A DNA stretch of 64,000 bases from Plotosus lineatus (Eukaryota > Chordata > Actinopteri > Siluriformes > Plotosidae). Location: the NCBI GenBank assembly GCA_024760905.1, contig CM045733.1:70126001-70190000 (forward strand), written 5' to 3'. Below are positions 21,661-36,010 of this stretch, in pieces. Made by a program: the position numbers and the translations under genes. Position 1 is the stretch's first letter. Every line of letters starts with the position of its first letter. Under the pieces are notes generated by a model. The model was given only the letters and a program-made list of their open reading frames with translations, had not been told where the DNA came from and did no database searches.

Positions 21661-22245
21661 CCATTCATTTTCTGAACCGCTTAATCCTTATTGTGGGGCC
21701 TGTGGTATGGTGGTGAAGGTGCTGGGCTCATGCTCAGGAGGTTGTGTGTTCGAATACCAGTTAGACCACCACTGTGCTAAGACCCCTGGGCAAGGTCTTA
21801 ACCACAAGTGTGCCTCTGTTCACCCAACACCAGTAAAATGTACTGGGAAGGTAACCTGCAATGGACTAGTGTCCCATCTCCTGGTCGCTTGACGCTACAG
21901 AAACCGGGGATAAGCACCGGCCTGATAAGCCAATCGGCTTCGGTGTAAAAAGCCCAACAGACTTTACCTACCTTTACCTTAATCCTAATTAGGGTTGCGG
22001 GGAGGCTGGCAACCATCTCAGCTGACTCTGGGTGAGGGCGGGGTACACCATGGACAGATCGCCAGGCCATCGTAGTGCCAACACTTACAGCTAGGGGGGG
22101 GATTTGAAACAGCCAATTATCCTACTGTGCATATTTTTGGACTGTGGGAGGAAACCAGAGTACCCAGAGGAAACGCCGCAAACACGAGGAGAACATGAAC
22201 ATCGAACTCAGGACCTTCTTGCTGTGAGGCGGACTACACCCTTCT
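21661..22245 (-). mobile_element. V-SINE-like copy split by an S1 SINE
   Basis: The left part (21661-21692) is the tail 'ccattcattttctgaaccgc' and the right part (from 21978) resumes 'cttaatcctaattagggttg' and continues with 'gggcggggtacaccatggac' and core 'cctactgtgcatatttttgg'. An S1 SINE lies between the parts. Confidence 0.8.
21693..21977 (+). mobile_element. S1 SINE inserted in a V-SINE
   Basis: This is a plus-strand S1 copy with head 'gtatggtggtgaaggtgctg', body 'gggcaaggtcttaaccacaa' and end 'aaagcccaacagactttacc'. The host sequence repeats on both sides as 'cttaatccttatt' (21680-21692) and 'cttaatcctaatt' (21978-21990), a 13-bp duplication with one mismatch. Confidence 0.85.
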
Positions 22246-22289
22246 TCTCTTATGAATAATCAAAAGACATCGTATGCTTACCATATTCT

Positions 22290-23541
22290 CAATGTGGCAT
22301 CCAATACTTGAGAAATGCTACTGAATGCACAGACCAAAAGACTCTTAGGAGAGCCTACGAGAGACCGTAAGTGGAAAAGGCAAAGGGCAAGGTAGAAAGG
22401 GACAGGAAGGTCCAGAAATCCATCAGCAGTGTTGCTTGAGTTTGGGGCAACCCATGATAGAGCAGAACTTCCTTTCAAAGCCACAACTTGAGACTGCTGC
22501 TGGAAGGGCTGTCCATGACAGTGGTAATAATACAGATGTTGACAGCGTGGTCAGTGCCAGTGAGGAGAACAAGAAATGGAAGATGGTGGGTAATATATCT
22601 CCAGAAGAGGAGCAGAACATGGTTAAGTGACTTGTTAGACAGGACACTGCCAGGAAACGGAAGATGTGGATGGAGAAGGCTGCAGAGAGGGAACGCCCTT
22701 AACACCTGGTACATCAGGCTCTGAAGCAGATATGGCAGGCTTGAGAGGAAGAGGTCTGGTAATGAGACTGCATGGATGACTAACACACATGGATGAGTAG
22801 GTTGGTAGACACTGATGTCCTGCATCATTATGTTCATAAGATCCAGAAAATGAACACTGTCAGTTTAATTATGAAAATTAAATTATAGATTAAATATAGA
22901 AAAATATAGATTACAGAGTTGTAAATCATTCTCCTAAAAAATGGTAAATTACTCATTTTATGTTGGACTTTGACAAATTTTGATAATTCATATACAGTAT
23001 TTTTATAAATAAACTTTGGATTTACTCAAAATGTTGTAGATTTATTTTAAATATTATTTTTCATACGCCCCCCCCCCCCTGTGTTTTTTTCTATTAATTA
23101 CCATTTTACCTGCAGATGAGTCAGATGTTCGCAGCCACCTGTGCTGCTTTTGCAGTTGCTGATGAGGTTGATGATAGCCTTCCCCTTCAGCCTCTTTCAA
23201 CCAACACGAGTCCAACTCAGCCGATTCCCCCGCCATCCTCTTCACCCAGACTCAGGAACCAGAACCAGATTTCAGGGGCAGAAGAGGCTCTCCTGATGGA
23301 CCTTGTGGAGCACATCTGGCAAATGAGGGCCCAACAGCATCAGGCGCAGTGCAGACAGGGAAAAGATTGCCTTTAGAGAATGCATGAGTTGTGTTTTCTA
23401 CAAACTGGACCAAGCCTCTGGAGGCACTACCAACAGGAGAGCAATGACAACATTTACAGGTATGTTGAGATAACCAATCAGCTAAAGAAACAACAGGTAC
23501 TAGCAGAACCTACCCCATCTACATCATCACAATCCAAATAG
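22290..23541 (+). pseudogene. Decayed coding region of unknown origin
   Basis: Two blocks look like old coding sequence. Block one (about 22430-22740) encodes, in changing frames, 'ASEENKKWKMVGNISPEEEQ'. Block two follows an acceptor-like 'ttttacctgcag' at 23105-23116 and encodes 'PRLRNQNQISGAEEALLMDL' and 'HIWQMRAQQHQAQCRQGKDC'. After a frameshift it reads 'LWRHYQQESNDNIYRYVEIT' and ends 'STSSQSK' with TAG at about 23541. AT-rich sequence separates the blocks like an intron. I do not recognise the family. An accessory DNA-binding protein of a DNA transposon or a host pseudogene are both possible. Confidence 0.35.
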
Positions 23542-23818
23542 CAAGCCCAGTTTTACAAGGTTCACAAGGTGTGGTAAATACAGAAAGAACGTATAAACAA
23601 CGTAACAGTCATCTACAACACAGCAACCATGTACCATGGCCATAACACAAGCGTGGAGAGGTCATAGTAAGAACTCAATGAAGGACAATGAGGACACCAT
23701 GCAAGCTTTGTCATTATTACAATGCGGTGATTACTACATCCTTATTAAGTTCTTACTGGATCTTGATTCAAATACATGCTCACTATGTTTTTGGAAAACA
23801 TATGCAAAGTTTGACCAC

Positions 23819-24525
23819 GAATGAAGGTTGAATGAAGGTTCGCCTCAGTAAGACAGAATACATGTGTATGAATGCCAAGGACCCAAGAGGAACGGTGAGG
23901 TTACAGGCAGCAGAGATAAAGAAGGTGGAGGATTTTAAGTACTTCGGCTCAACAATCCAGAGCAATGGAGAGTGTGGAAAAGAGGTGAAGAAGCGTGTGC
24001 AGGCAGGTTGGAATGGTTGGAGAAAAGTGTCCGGTGTGATGTGTGATAGGAAGGTATCGGCAAAAATGAAAGGAAAAGTGTACAAGACGGTGTTGAGGCC
24101 AGTGATGTTGTATGGATTAGAAACAGTGGCGCTGAGGAAAAGACAGGAGGCAGAGCTGGAGGTAGCAGAGATGAAAATGTTGAGGTTCTCTTTGGGAGTA
24201 ACGAGGATGGATAGGATCAGGAATGAGTACATCAGGGGGACAGCACATGTAAGACGTTTTGGAGACAAAGTCAGAGAGGCTAGATTGAGATGGTTTGGAC
24301 ATGTACAGAGGAGGGATAGTGAGTATATTGGTAATAGGATGCTGAGGTTGGAACTACCAGACAGAAGGCCCAGAGGAAGACCAAAGAGACGATTCATGGA
24401 CGTGGTGAAGGAGGACATGAAGGCAATTGGTGTAAGAGTAGAAGATGCAGAGGATAGGGTGAGATGGAGGCAGATGATTCGCTGTGGCGACCCCCGAAGG
24501 GAAAAGCCGAAAGGAAAAGAAGAAG
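23819..24525 (+). mobile_element. RTE LINE, 5'-truncated copy with perfect 17-bp duplication
   Basis: The insert carries the last part of the RTE ORF on the plus strand as one open frame, from 'VRLSKTEYMCMNAKDPRGTV' to 'RPRGRPKRRFMDVVKEDMKA' and 'RWRQMIRCGDP', then the short 3' end 'gaaaagccgaaaggaaaag' and 'aagaag'. The catalytic FADD region and the endonuclease are missing, so it is a dead-on-arrival copy. The 17-bp direct repeat 'atgcaaagtttgaccac' at 23802-23818 and 24526-24542 marks the exact ends. Confidence 0.93.
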
Positions 24526-24765
24526 ATGCAAAGTTTGACCACACCCTCCATGTCCAATGAGACAATAACTCATCCTTGTTGGACTCCACTGTCTTAATCC
24601 ACCCACATTTCGGCAGACATAGCTGGAATTTGGCTGAGTGTGATGGAGGTTTCAGATAGAGGGTTTTTTTTTGGAGAGTTGAGCATTAAATATTGCATCC
24701 CATTTTACGGTCACACTTTCCAGGAGATACATCCTAAAGCAGAAAATACAGGAGTATACACACAT

Positions 24766-24767
<2 letters not shown>

Positions 24768-24799
<32 letters not shown>
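24768..24799. repeat. (TA)n microsatellite
   Basis: A pure run of TA dinucleotides. Confidence 0.9.
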
Positions 24800-24803
<4 letters not shown>

Positions 24804-24827
24804 TAATGTTATACAATACTATACATT

Positions 24828-25171
24828 CATTTATATTTGTTTTCTGAACCACTTACTCCTAATTAGGGTCATGTGGAGGCTGGCGCCCGTCTCAGCTGAC
24901 TCTGACAGAGGGGGCAGAGTACACCCTGGGCAGCTCGCCAGGCCATCACAGGGCAGAAACACACTGACGGGTATGCAGCTACTCTTGACGAAAGTTAGCA
25001 ATGGTTCTTTTACAGCCTCACACCATAGACAGTGAGAGACATGGCCAGCCTTCGATAACCCAGTTAACTACACTGGGGGGACAGCAGTGACAACCCTATG
25101 AGAGCGGGGCTTGAACCCTCGACCATCGGATGAGTAATCCTGCATCCTACCACTAGGTCCCAACTGCCCCA
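24828..25171 (-). mobile_element. S2 SINE with L2-like tail
   Basis: On the minus strand this is a whole S2-L2 element. The plus strand shows the tail first ('actcctaattagggtcatgt', 'gggcagctcgccaggccatc'), then 'ggcagaaacacactgacggg', the body 'ttagcaatggttcttttaca' and 'gataacccagttaactacac', and the head 'taccactaggtcccaactgc'. Confidence 0.85.
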
Positions 25172-25179
25172 CCAATACA

Positions 25180-25480
25180 ATCAATATTATACTATTCTAG
25201 ACAATACTATATGATACTATAAAATAATATACCACACTAGCTTATGCTACACAACACTATACAATACTATACTATGCTATACTAATAAATACTGTACTGT
25301 ATACCATGCTACAGGATACCAACAATAATATACTATCCGATATGTTCCATAGCTGTACAATATTATACTACACTACACGATGGTGTTCAGTGCTATTGTA
25401 CACTATAAAATACTGCACAATACTATGCTATACAGTACTATACTGTGCTACCTAATACAGTACTATGCTATACTGCCTAG
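25180..25480. repeat. AT-rich degenerate tandem array (tactatac-like)
   Basis: About 300 bp are built from irregular copies of 'atactatac' and 'acaatacta', with many single-base changes and no fixed period. No ORF or known element is visible. Confidence 0.7.
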
Positions 25481-25709
25481 TCATATAACCAGACAAATTT
25501 AATTAGCACACCTGTGAATACAAACATTTCCATTTCAATTTTTGTTTAGAAAAAAAAACACTAACAAGTTTTGACACTTCTTATAGCAATATTCTATTTA
25601 CATTTAGGGACAAATAACAGTTTATGGTTCATTTCACAGTGCCCACACAATTCCTACATATAGGATAACAGGGTAACTATCAGAGCTACCATACACAACC
25701 ACAGTAAAG

Positions 25710-25809
<100 letters not shown>

Positions 25810-26389
25810 TTCTTATATTGTTCGATATAACTCACTTAAGACTTCAGAAATAGCAACCATTCTTTAAACGTTGGCTAGATTTGTTGAAAACAGTATGATC
25901 AGTCAGAAATTTCAGCATATGTAAAGTCCCAGCAGACAGAAATTGGCAGTATATATGTGTTCTGAGTTCTGTTTAAGGCATCTCAGAGTTGTCCATAAGC
26001 AAAGAATTATCTTTGCATGATGACCCATGAGAAGTCTAGGCCTTACTATCATACACATCAGGGCAGGTGACCATGCAAATGCTCAATAGATTCAATACGT
26101 GTAAAATATTCTGTAACACCCAGCATGTGGTTTATATTAGATTGACCCATAAAGCAGAAACAGGTTAGTGGCTACCGTATCCTTACTTTTATATTCAGAA
26201 ACATAGACACATTTCAGAATCGACTCCATCAAACACCATGAAATGGATTATATCACACTGATCATGTATGTGAGCACAAAATAAAAGATGAGATTTTTGA
26301 CCTTGCTCAGCTCTGAGTAAAATCACTGATATGTTCTTTGTTATATAGAACGAGGTGGAAGAATAGCACCTTGTTATAATGTTATATGT

Positions 26390-26392
<3 letters not shown>

Positions 26393-26455
<63 letters not shown>
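26393..26455. repeat. (GT)n microsatellite
   Basis: A pure GT run of about 31 units, 640 bp past the bend4 stop codon on the gene strand, so it could lie in the bend4 3' UTR. Confidence 0.95.
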
Positions 26456-26457
<2 letters not shown>

Positions 26458-27096
26458 TTTTACACAGACATTAGGAAGCTCACATCCTTATTTACAGTCA
26501 ACATCATTACAATTATGGTGATACATATGTTTGTTTTTTTCTACCTTTGCTAAAATGTCATATGGTGCTTAATTAGTAATGATAAAAGACATAAACTGTG
26601 TGATTTTATGATCTGTGTACTTCTCCCTGCCCCCTGCCATGTCTGTCTCTATGCCCTGAAAAACACACTGCTCAACAATGACCTGCAGAAGCAAACACTT
26701 GGCTTTTACACTATATACAGTGCTACCAGATTACAGCAAACTGCAACGTCGCGTTTCACACCTCTGGTCCCGAATTAACCCTGTCCTGTACATCCTAGTG
26801 CTCGTGCACAGTTCAACAGCAACCCTGTACTGAGTATTTACAGAAAGGAAAACACTGAAACATACAGCACAGGAGTACTCCAGGACCACGATTAGGAAAT
26901 ACCACAGTCAAGAATGTCTTCGTGGAGAGATGTCTCTGGAATGCTTTTTGGATTTCATTTCGTTTCTCTGCTTGCACTTTTGGCTCACTGATTCATCCTC
27001 AATGAAATCCTGTCGACATAAATATAGCTATTGCAGTCTGACACTCGAAGATTGCTGTATTAAAGGTACAAAACAGCCAGTCCTTCTCAGAATGAC

Positions 27097-27741
<645 letters not shown>

Positions 27742-27929
27742 CAAATGCCTCGTCGTTGTGCCATGGGGGGTTGTAGTAATACAACCGGATGTGGTGTATC
27801 ACTAGAGTGATGGAAAGAAATGGTGTATCACTAGAGTGATGGTAAAATATAGTATGGTAGAAAAAACATGGGTGAAATTTATGAAAAATACTTGAGCGTG
27901 GAATGGCCCCGAGATCTGGTCATTGATAC

Positions 27930-28043
27930 CAGCCTAGCAGCTGTCCAGGGTGTACTCTGCCTTCACCCAGAGTCAGCTGTGATGGGCGCCAGCATCCCCA
28001 CAACCCTAATTAGGAATAAGAAGATCAGAAAATGAATGAATGT
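27930..28043 (+). repeat. L2-like SINE tail fragment
   Basis: The tail only: 'agcagctgtccagggtgtac', 'cacccagagtcagctgtgat' and 'ccctaattaggaataagaag', ending in 'aatgaatgaatg'. Confidence 0.75.
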
Positions 28044-28170
28044 TTTGTTTGGTTTCTTTTTGTGTTTATTCTTATAAAATTCCTGATTTCTCCTCTTAGT
28101 CTTTCCTTGCTACTTCATGATAATGCAAGAACAACATTTGTTTAGTATTTGTACTGCAAGAAAAGGGGTA

Positions 28171-28484
28171 AGAAAAAGTAAAGTCCGTTGGGCTTTTTAC
28201 ACCCGAGCCTCGTGGCTCATCAGGCCGGTGCTTATCCCCGGTTTCCGTAGCGTGAAGCGACCAGGAGTTCAACTCCTCCTGGATGGGACGCTAGTCCATC
28301 ACTGGTTACCTTCCCAGTATATTTTTACTGGTTCCCATTTATACTGCTGGGTGAACACAGGCACACTTGTGGTGAAGACCTTGCCCAGGGCTCTTAGCAC
28401 AGTGAGGGTCGAACTGGGATTTGAACACACAACCTCTTGGTCATGAGCCCAGCACCCTAACCACTATACCAGCGGCCCCACCAA
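28171..28484 (-). mobile_element. S1 SINE, full length, 13-bp duplication
   Basis: This minus-strand S1 copy is complete from end 'gtaaagtccgttgggctttt' to head 'accctaaccactatacca'. The direct repeat 'aagaaaaggggta' flanks it at 28158-28170 and 28485-28497 without a mismatch. Confidence 0.92.
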
Positions 28485-28699
28485 AAGAAAAGGGGTACTG
28501 TGAGATTATATCTTCCTCTTGCACATGCTTTACATGACCTAAACCATCCTCATGATGTGTCAGAGTAGATGATTTTTCAACAGTTGCTTCAAATATTGAA
28601 CACACAGCTACTTTTCCAAAGTTCTAAAAAACTTACTTGACCATAACTTTACTGCTGACTGACATGTGAGTACTGATGCTATATGATGCTTTATAAATA

Positions 28700-29595
28700 C
28701 AGTCGGCCCTTTACTTACAAAATTAATCTGTTGCAGAGCCTTTTTCGTAGCCTGGAGTTTTCGTAAGTAGAGGTGCATTTTACATGTAAAACGTGTGATT
28801 TGTTCCAAGGCTCCCAAGGCTACCCCATAAACCCTTTAAAAATTATAAAAGTACAACAATTTTGTATGAAATATATATGAAATGTGTTAAAAGTAAAAGA
28901 AAATTATTTACCTTTATTTAAATCTCTTGAAAAACCCATGCAACGCTTTAAAGTCTGGGGTTGCTGGTCTGAAGAACCCTCACCCTCCTTCACGAGGTCC
29001 TTAAATATGGCGGTTGCTTTTTCCGAAATAATCGCATAATCGCCTCCGTCACTGTATCTCCGCTTTTAAGGTCTCCTTCTGCTTCAATATCGTCCCGATT
29101 GTAGAGGAGTTTCAGCCATAATCCTTTGCGATTTCACATAACCACATCCCACTTTTGGATTTTTTTTTATTATCTCCTGCTTCACTTCGATTGATAACGG
29201 AGCCCACTTGTTCTTTTCTGTGACACCGGGAATCACTTTCTTGGGGTCCATGATGGATAACGAAATATAACACTGCAATGATCACTCTCAAAAAAACCCC
29301 ACAAGCCAACAGTCTTGTTCAACTCGCCTTCACATGCATGACAAACAGGAAGTATGGGGACAGGAATGGGTACAGTTCAGCTCCCTCCTGGCCAATGGGA
29401 GGCCAGCGGGATGGGATGTTGGAGGACAGCCAATGAGAGAGCAACTCGCGCATTGTTTGAATTTTTGAATGGCGCGTTTGGCGCTTTTCATAAAAAGAGG
29501 TTGTTTTTGTAAAAAGAGGATGAAAATTTTATAAAATGGTTTTCATAACCTGAATTTTTCCTATTCAGAGGTTTTCGTAAGTAGAGGGCCGACTG
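28700..29595 (-). mobile_element. Pogo/Tigger-like element, copy 1
   Basis: Terminal inverted repeats start 'cagtcggccctttacttac' and end 'gtaagtagagggccgactg', with TA on both sides. The minus strand encodes a fragment near the right side: 'MDPKKVIPGVTEKNKWAPLS' then 'IEVKQEIIKKNPKVGCGYVK', which resembles the N-terminal CENP-B-type helix-turn-helix of pogo/Tigger transposases. The rest of the transposase is missing, so the copy is non-autonomous. Confidence 0.8.
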
Positions 29596-29948
29596 TACTG
29601 TCATTTAGCTTTCAACAAGTGACTGAATAGGAGAAATGCTGTTCATCAATCATTCTTCAACAAGTCCTAAAGTCTACTACTATGGCTTTAAAATATGTGA
29701 GAGCACGAGAGACAAGCTGATAAAATATAAATAATTTAAAAAAAAATACTGTCACGTCCAGATAATCTATTAAATATATGGAATCACAACAACTCCTGAT
29801 ACGGTATATTGTTTCGAAGTAATTAGTAGTTGGTTGATGAGAATGTCCTGACAGTTTATTTACAGTTACTACTGCCTGCAGTAAACTATTCAAATAAAGT
29901 GTCTCCTTTGATATTCCTCAAGTGACAAAATTAACATTATCTTTATTA

Positions 29949-31945
<1,997 letters not shown>

Positions 31946-32046
31946 CTCACTGAGCTGTTCCTCAGGGGGTGGTGGCAGTGGTGGAATGAACTGGTTGTAG
32001 TGTCCCAGGACGGACTTAAAGAAGTCCAACACTGTCTGAGAGGGCA
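31946..32046 (-). CDS. bend4: bend4 exon 3
   Basis: This 101-nt exon encodes 'VPSQTVLDFFKSVLGHYNQF' and 'IPPLPPPPEEQLSE'. The first Val is split with exon 2. It extends the helical region after the exon 2 coiled coil and then passes into a proline-rich linker before the BEN domain. The acceptor 'cctacAG' is at 32047-32048. On the gene strand it is preceded within about 10 nt by a long TG-rich simple repeat, so the usual polypyrimidine tract is replaced by alternating purine-pyrimidine sequence. The donor is 'GTGAG|GTCAGG'. Confidence 0.9.
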
Positions 32047-32055
32047 CTGTAGGGT

Positions 32056-32182
32056 AGGCACACTCACACACCCACACACCCACCCACCCACACACACACC
32101 CACACACCCACACACACACCCACACACACAGACAGACAACCCCCCCCACACACACACACAGACACACACACATGCACACGCT

Positions 32183-32218
<36 letters not shown>

Positions 32219-32270
32219 ACCCACCCACACAGACAACCCCCCCACACACACACAGACACACACACATGCG

Positions 32271-32308
<38 letters not shown>
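32056..32308. repeat. Complex CA / CCCACA repeat at the bend4 exon 3 acceptor
   Basis: About 250 bp of CA dinucleotides are mixed with 'cccacaca', 'cagacagacaacccccc' and 'catgcacacgc' blocks, and a block of about 100 bp appears twice (around 32130-32210 and 32225-32305). On the gene strand it is GU-rich and touches the 3' splice site of exon 3. Confidence 0.95.
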
Positions 32309-32309
<1 letters not shown>

Positions 32310-32580
32310 CCACTATGAGCACTAACTAATACAGAAGTCTATTTGAAATGTCTATTGTAAAAAGTTTTTATAAATTATTCAGTCAGTTAAAGGAATTTGT
32401 AAGTATATGCTTGTATAATTAATCCTTTCCATGATTTTAAGACTTACACTTGAGAAGAAAATGCAGTTGGGGTTATACATAATCATTTTATTTTCGTGAG
32501 TTTCTCAAACTAATATAAAACTTTCTCTGTTTTCGTGGGTTGAAACGTTACTTAAAATAAAAACTGCTTTATTGAGACTT

Positions 32581-32891
32581 GTGGGGCCAGTGGCGTAATG
32601 GTTAGGGTGCTGCGCCTATGATCAGGAGGTTGTGTGTTCAAATCCCACTGAGACCCTCACTGTGCTAAGACTCCTGGGCAAGGCCTCAACCACAAGTGTA
32701 CCTCTGTTCACCCAGCAGTATAAATAGGTTTCACTAAAATATACTGGGAAGGTAACCTGTGATGGACGAGCATCCCAGCCAGGAGGAGTTGAACTCCTGG
32801 TCGCTTCACGCTACGGAAACCGGGGATAAGCACCGGCCTGATGAGCTGCTAGGCTCAGGTGTAAAAAGCCCAAAGGACTTTACCTTTTTCG
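32581..32891 (+). mobile_element. S1 SINE, full length, 10-bp duplication
   Basis: This complete copy starts with 'gtggggccagtggcgtaatg', has the B-box-like 'gtgttcaaatccca', body 'gggcaaggcctcaaccacaa', a middle 'actgggaaggtaacctgtga' and end 'aaagcccaaaggactttacc'. The direct repeat 'attgagactt' flanks it at 32571-32580 and 32892-32901. Confidence 0.92.
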
Positions 32892-32957
32892 ATTGAGACT
32901 TCGGAAGTAGTATTTAAATATTTCAGCACATCTCTGGATGATATGCACAATATGATT

Positions 32958-33300
32958 CATTTCTTACTTCCTTTCGGCTTTTTCCCTTTCTCAGGAGTCG
33001 CCACAGCGAATCATGTGATTTGCATATTTTGATTTGGTCGTTTTTACGTCGGATGCCCTTCCTGTCACAACCCTTTTGCAAGGGACAGAAACACGCTGAC
33101 GGCTTTGCAGCTCCTCTTTACGGAAGTCAGCAATGGTTCTTTTACATCAACCTCTCACCATAGACAGTGACACACATGGCCCACCTTTGATAACCCAGTT
33201 AACTGCACTGGGGGGGGACAGTGACAACCCTGTGGGGACTTGAACCCCCAACCTTAGGATCAGCGATCCTGAGCCCTAACCACTAGACCATCACTGCCCC
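32958..33300 (-). mobile_element. S2 SINE with RTE-derived tail
   Basis: The plus strand shows the 3' end first: 'cctttcggctttttcccttt' and 'ggagtcgccacagcgaatca' match the RTE 3' end. Then 'acgtcggatgcccttcctgt' matches the RTE 5' UTR. Next come 'gacagaaacacgctgacggc', the S2 body 'gtcagcaatggttcttttac' and the head 'gccctaaccactagaccatc'. Flanking repeats 'atgcacaatatgatt' (32943-32957) and 'atgcacaatacgatt' (33301-33315) differ at one base. Confidence 0.9.
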
Positions 33301-33938
33301 ATGCACAATACGATTAATGTAAATATGAAATAGGATTCTATCAAACTGCATGGAGAACGGCAGAGTTCAGTTTTAAAGTGCTCGGTCATTTAGTTTGATG
33401 AAGGTGGTTTTATGAAATGTCTAAAAAATAAATTAAAATAAAAAAAACCTTTCTTTTTAGCTAGAAAAATATAAAATTACTTTATTAAATTAATTTTTAA
33501 ATGTATTTCTTTAATTAAATAAAATGATTTTGACATTATAAAGAGTTTGTTATACGGTATATAAAGTTATAATAAATGCAGTTATTGTAAATCTGTAAAG
33601 ATATCTCCAGAAAATTTATTTCATCCTCAGTATTATCATCATATCGCCCAGCCACGCATTCACTCAGGTCTCTTCCGAACATCCTGATTATTAACAAGTC
33701 ATATCAGTAGTTTTGTTTTCATATCATAATAACTTATTAAAGGATTTTAGAATTTTGGGGAAAAGCACTTAATTTAGTAACTCATACTCATTTCTATTTT
33801 CATAATGAAAGGCTTTCTATTTAATCAAAACCTGTTCAGAGAGATATGTGTGAAATGCGTCTCCATGGCAGTGTCACCTGACATGCATATTAAGTTTGTA
33901 TTAAGTTAGTTAGTTCACTGAAAAGTACACGTGTCTTA

Positions 33939-34601
<663 letters not shown>

Positions 34602-35195
34602 TCAATACTGATGATAATCCTGATATTTCTCAAGAATACTTTAACTTCACACAGGAAAGCTCGCCAGATCAAAATGAGAATAAAGAAGAGCCTCTAATTT
34701 CACCAGCAGCACCTTGAATTTGAATGTAATGTATTGTACATTACTTTGCACAACCAGCCAGCTATAAATCAACTGGAGCTACTTCGGGATCTCTTTCTAC
34801 TTATGGAGAAAAATCAAAAAGAACTTTCTCGCATAATCCTCATATATAGAATGCATAATAATCCCACCCCTATTTTCTCCCTAATTTAGTCGTATCCAAT
34901 TCCCACCCATCCAGTGTGTGGGAGATTTCCGTAGCTCCCTCTGAACATTCGGTCACAACACGTCTCCATTTCTCACATTAAAGTGACTTAAATCCGCAAA
35001 GTCAAACCTGATTTTTAAGAACATACACACCAATACAATCATTACCAAATACAAAAACAGCACTACATGCAAAAAAAAAAAAAACAAGTAGCTGCATGGA
35101 ATCAGGTAAGAAAAAGATTAAAAAACAAAGGAAGCTAAACCAGATCGACAACAAGACTGACAATTTCAATTGCACTGTAAAGTATTTAGGCTAAG

Positions 35196-35494
35196 AAGGT
35201 CCTCAGTCGACTCTCGACCACTGAGCTTGGTGAGGGCATTTCTGTGTAGATGCTTGCATAGGTTTTCTCTGGGTATTCAGGTTTCCTCACACTGTCATGT
35301 CGGCTAATTAAATATTCATGATTGCCCGTAGTTGTGGGCGTGAATGTAAAGGATTGTGTACGTGTTGTCCTGTGTTGCACTGGTGAGCTGTTCTTTGTGT
35401 ACCCTGCCTTTGCCCAGAGTTGGGTGAGATAGGCTCCAGCCTCCCTGCATTTTTAATAGGAATAATCAATTCGGCAAATAAATGAATTAATGAC
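35196..35494 (+). mobile_element. V-SINE-like copy, decayed
   Basis: Worn plus-strand copy: core 'ttttctctgggtattcaggt', middle 'tgcactggtgagctgttctt', tail 'agataggctccagcctccct'. Confidence 0.65.
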
Positions 35495-35709
35495 TGAATC
35501 TACAAATACAAGTACAATGAATTAAAGAATCTATGTACTGTAGACAACTCAATTAGACATTGTTGTGTGCAATTAAACGGTGATGTTTATGTATTTATGA
35601 ATTGCATATTCACAAAGGAACAACACTGAAATGGGTTTTCATCGACTTGAAACTTAAATATTATTTACAATTCACCAATAAGCAAGGAAAATGAGCAAGT
35701 GGAAGGATG

Positions 35710-36010
35710 AGTGTCACTGCTTTCTAAACGACTGGGTCTACTCATCTCCCAAACCGCAGATCTTGTGGGGTGTTCCAAGTGTACAGTAATAAGTGCTTAC
35801 CAATGGTGGACCAAGGAAGGACAACCAGAAAACATGGGCATCATGGGTGCCCAGGGCTCACTGAAGCACTTGGGGAGTAAAGCTAGTATGTCTGGTGTAA
35901 TGAAACTCTTAATGCTGTATATATGTTAGAAAGGTGTCAGAACCCACCTCACTGCAGCTTCATGCTTATGGGGCTGTTTCACTGCAGCCAGGTCTGGTGG
36001 TGCTAATGTG
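35710..36010 (+). pseudogene. Tc1-like transposase relic
   Basis: The plus-strand frame reads 'GLLISQTADLVGCSKCTVIS' then 'AYQWWTKEGQ', which resembles the N-terminal helix-turn-helix of fish Tc1-like transposases (pattern ISxTAxLxGxSxxT). Downstream DNA, including 'gaaaggtgtcagaacccacc' and 'cttatggggctg', resembles the next part of such genes but contains stops and gaps. A short piece with a similar 'tatagggctgtctcgatgca' occurs near 15090. Confidence 0.55.

Noticed and set aside
23783..24589. Minus-strand ORF of 268 codons opposite the RTE fragment
   Set aside because: It is the antisense shadow of the RTE reading frame. The sense strand has the recognisable reverse transcriptase tail and 3' end. 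The same holds for the antisense ORFs at 52328-53218, 53954-54939 and 55840-56540.
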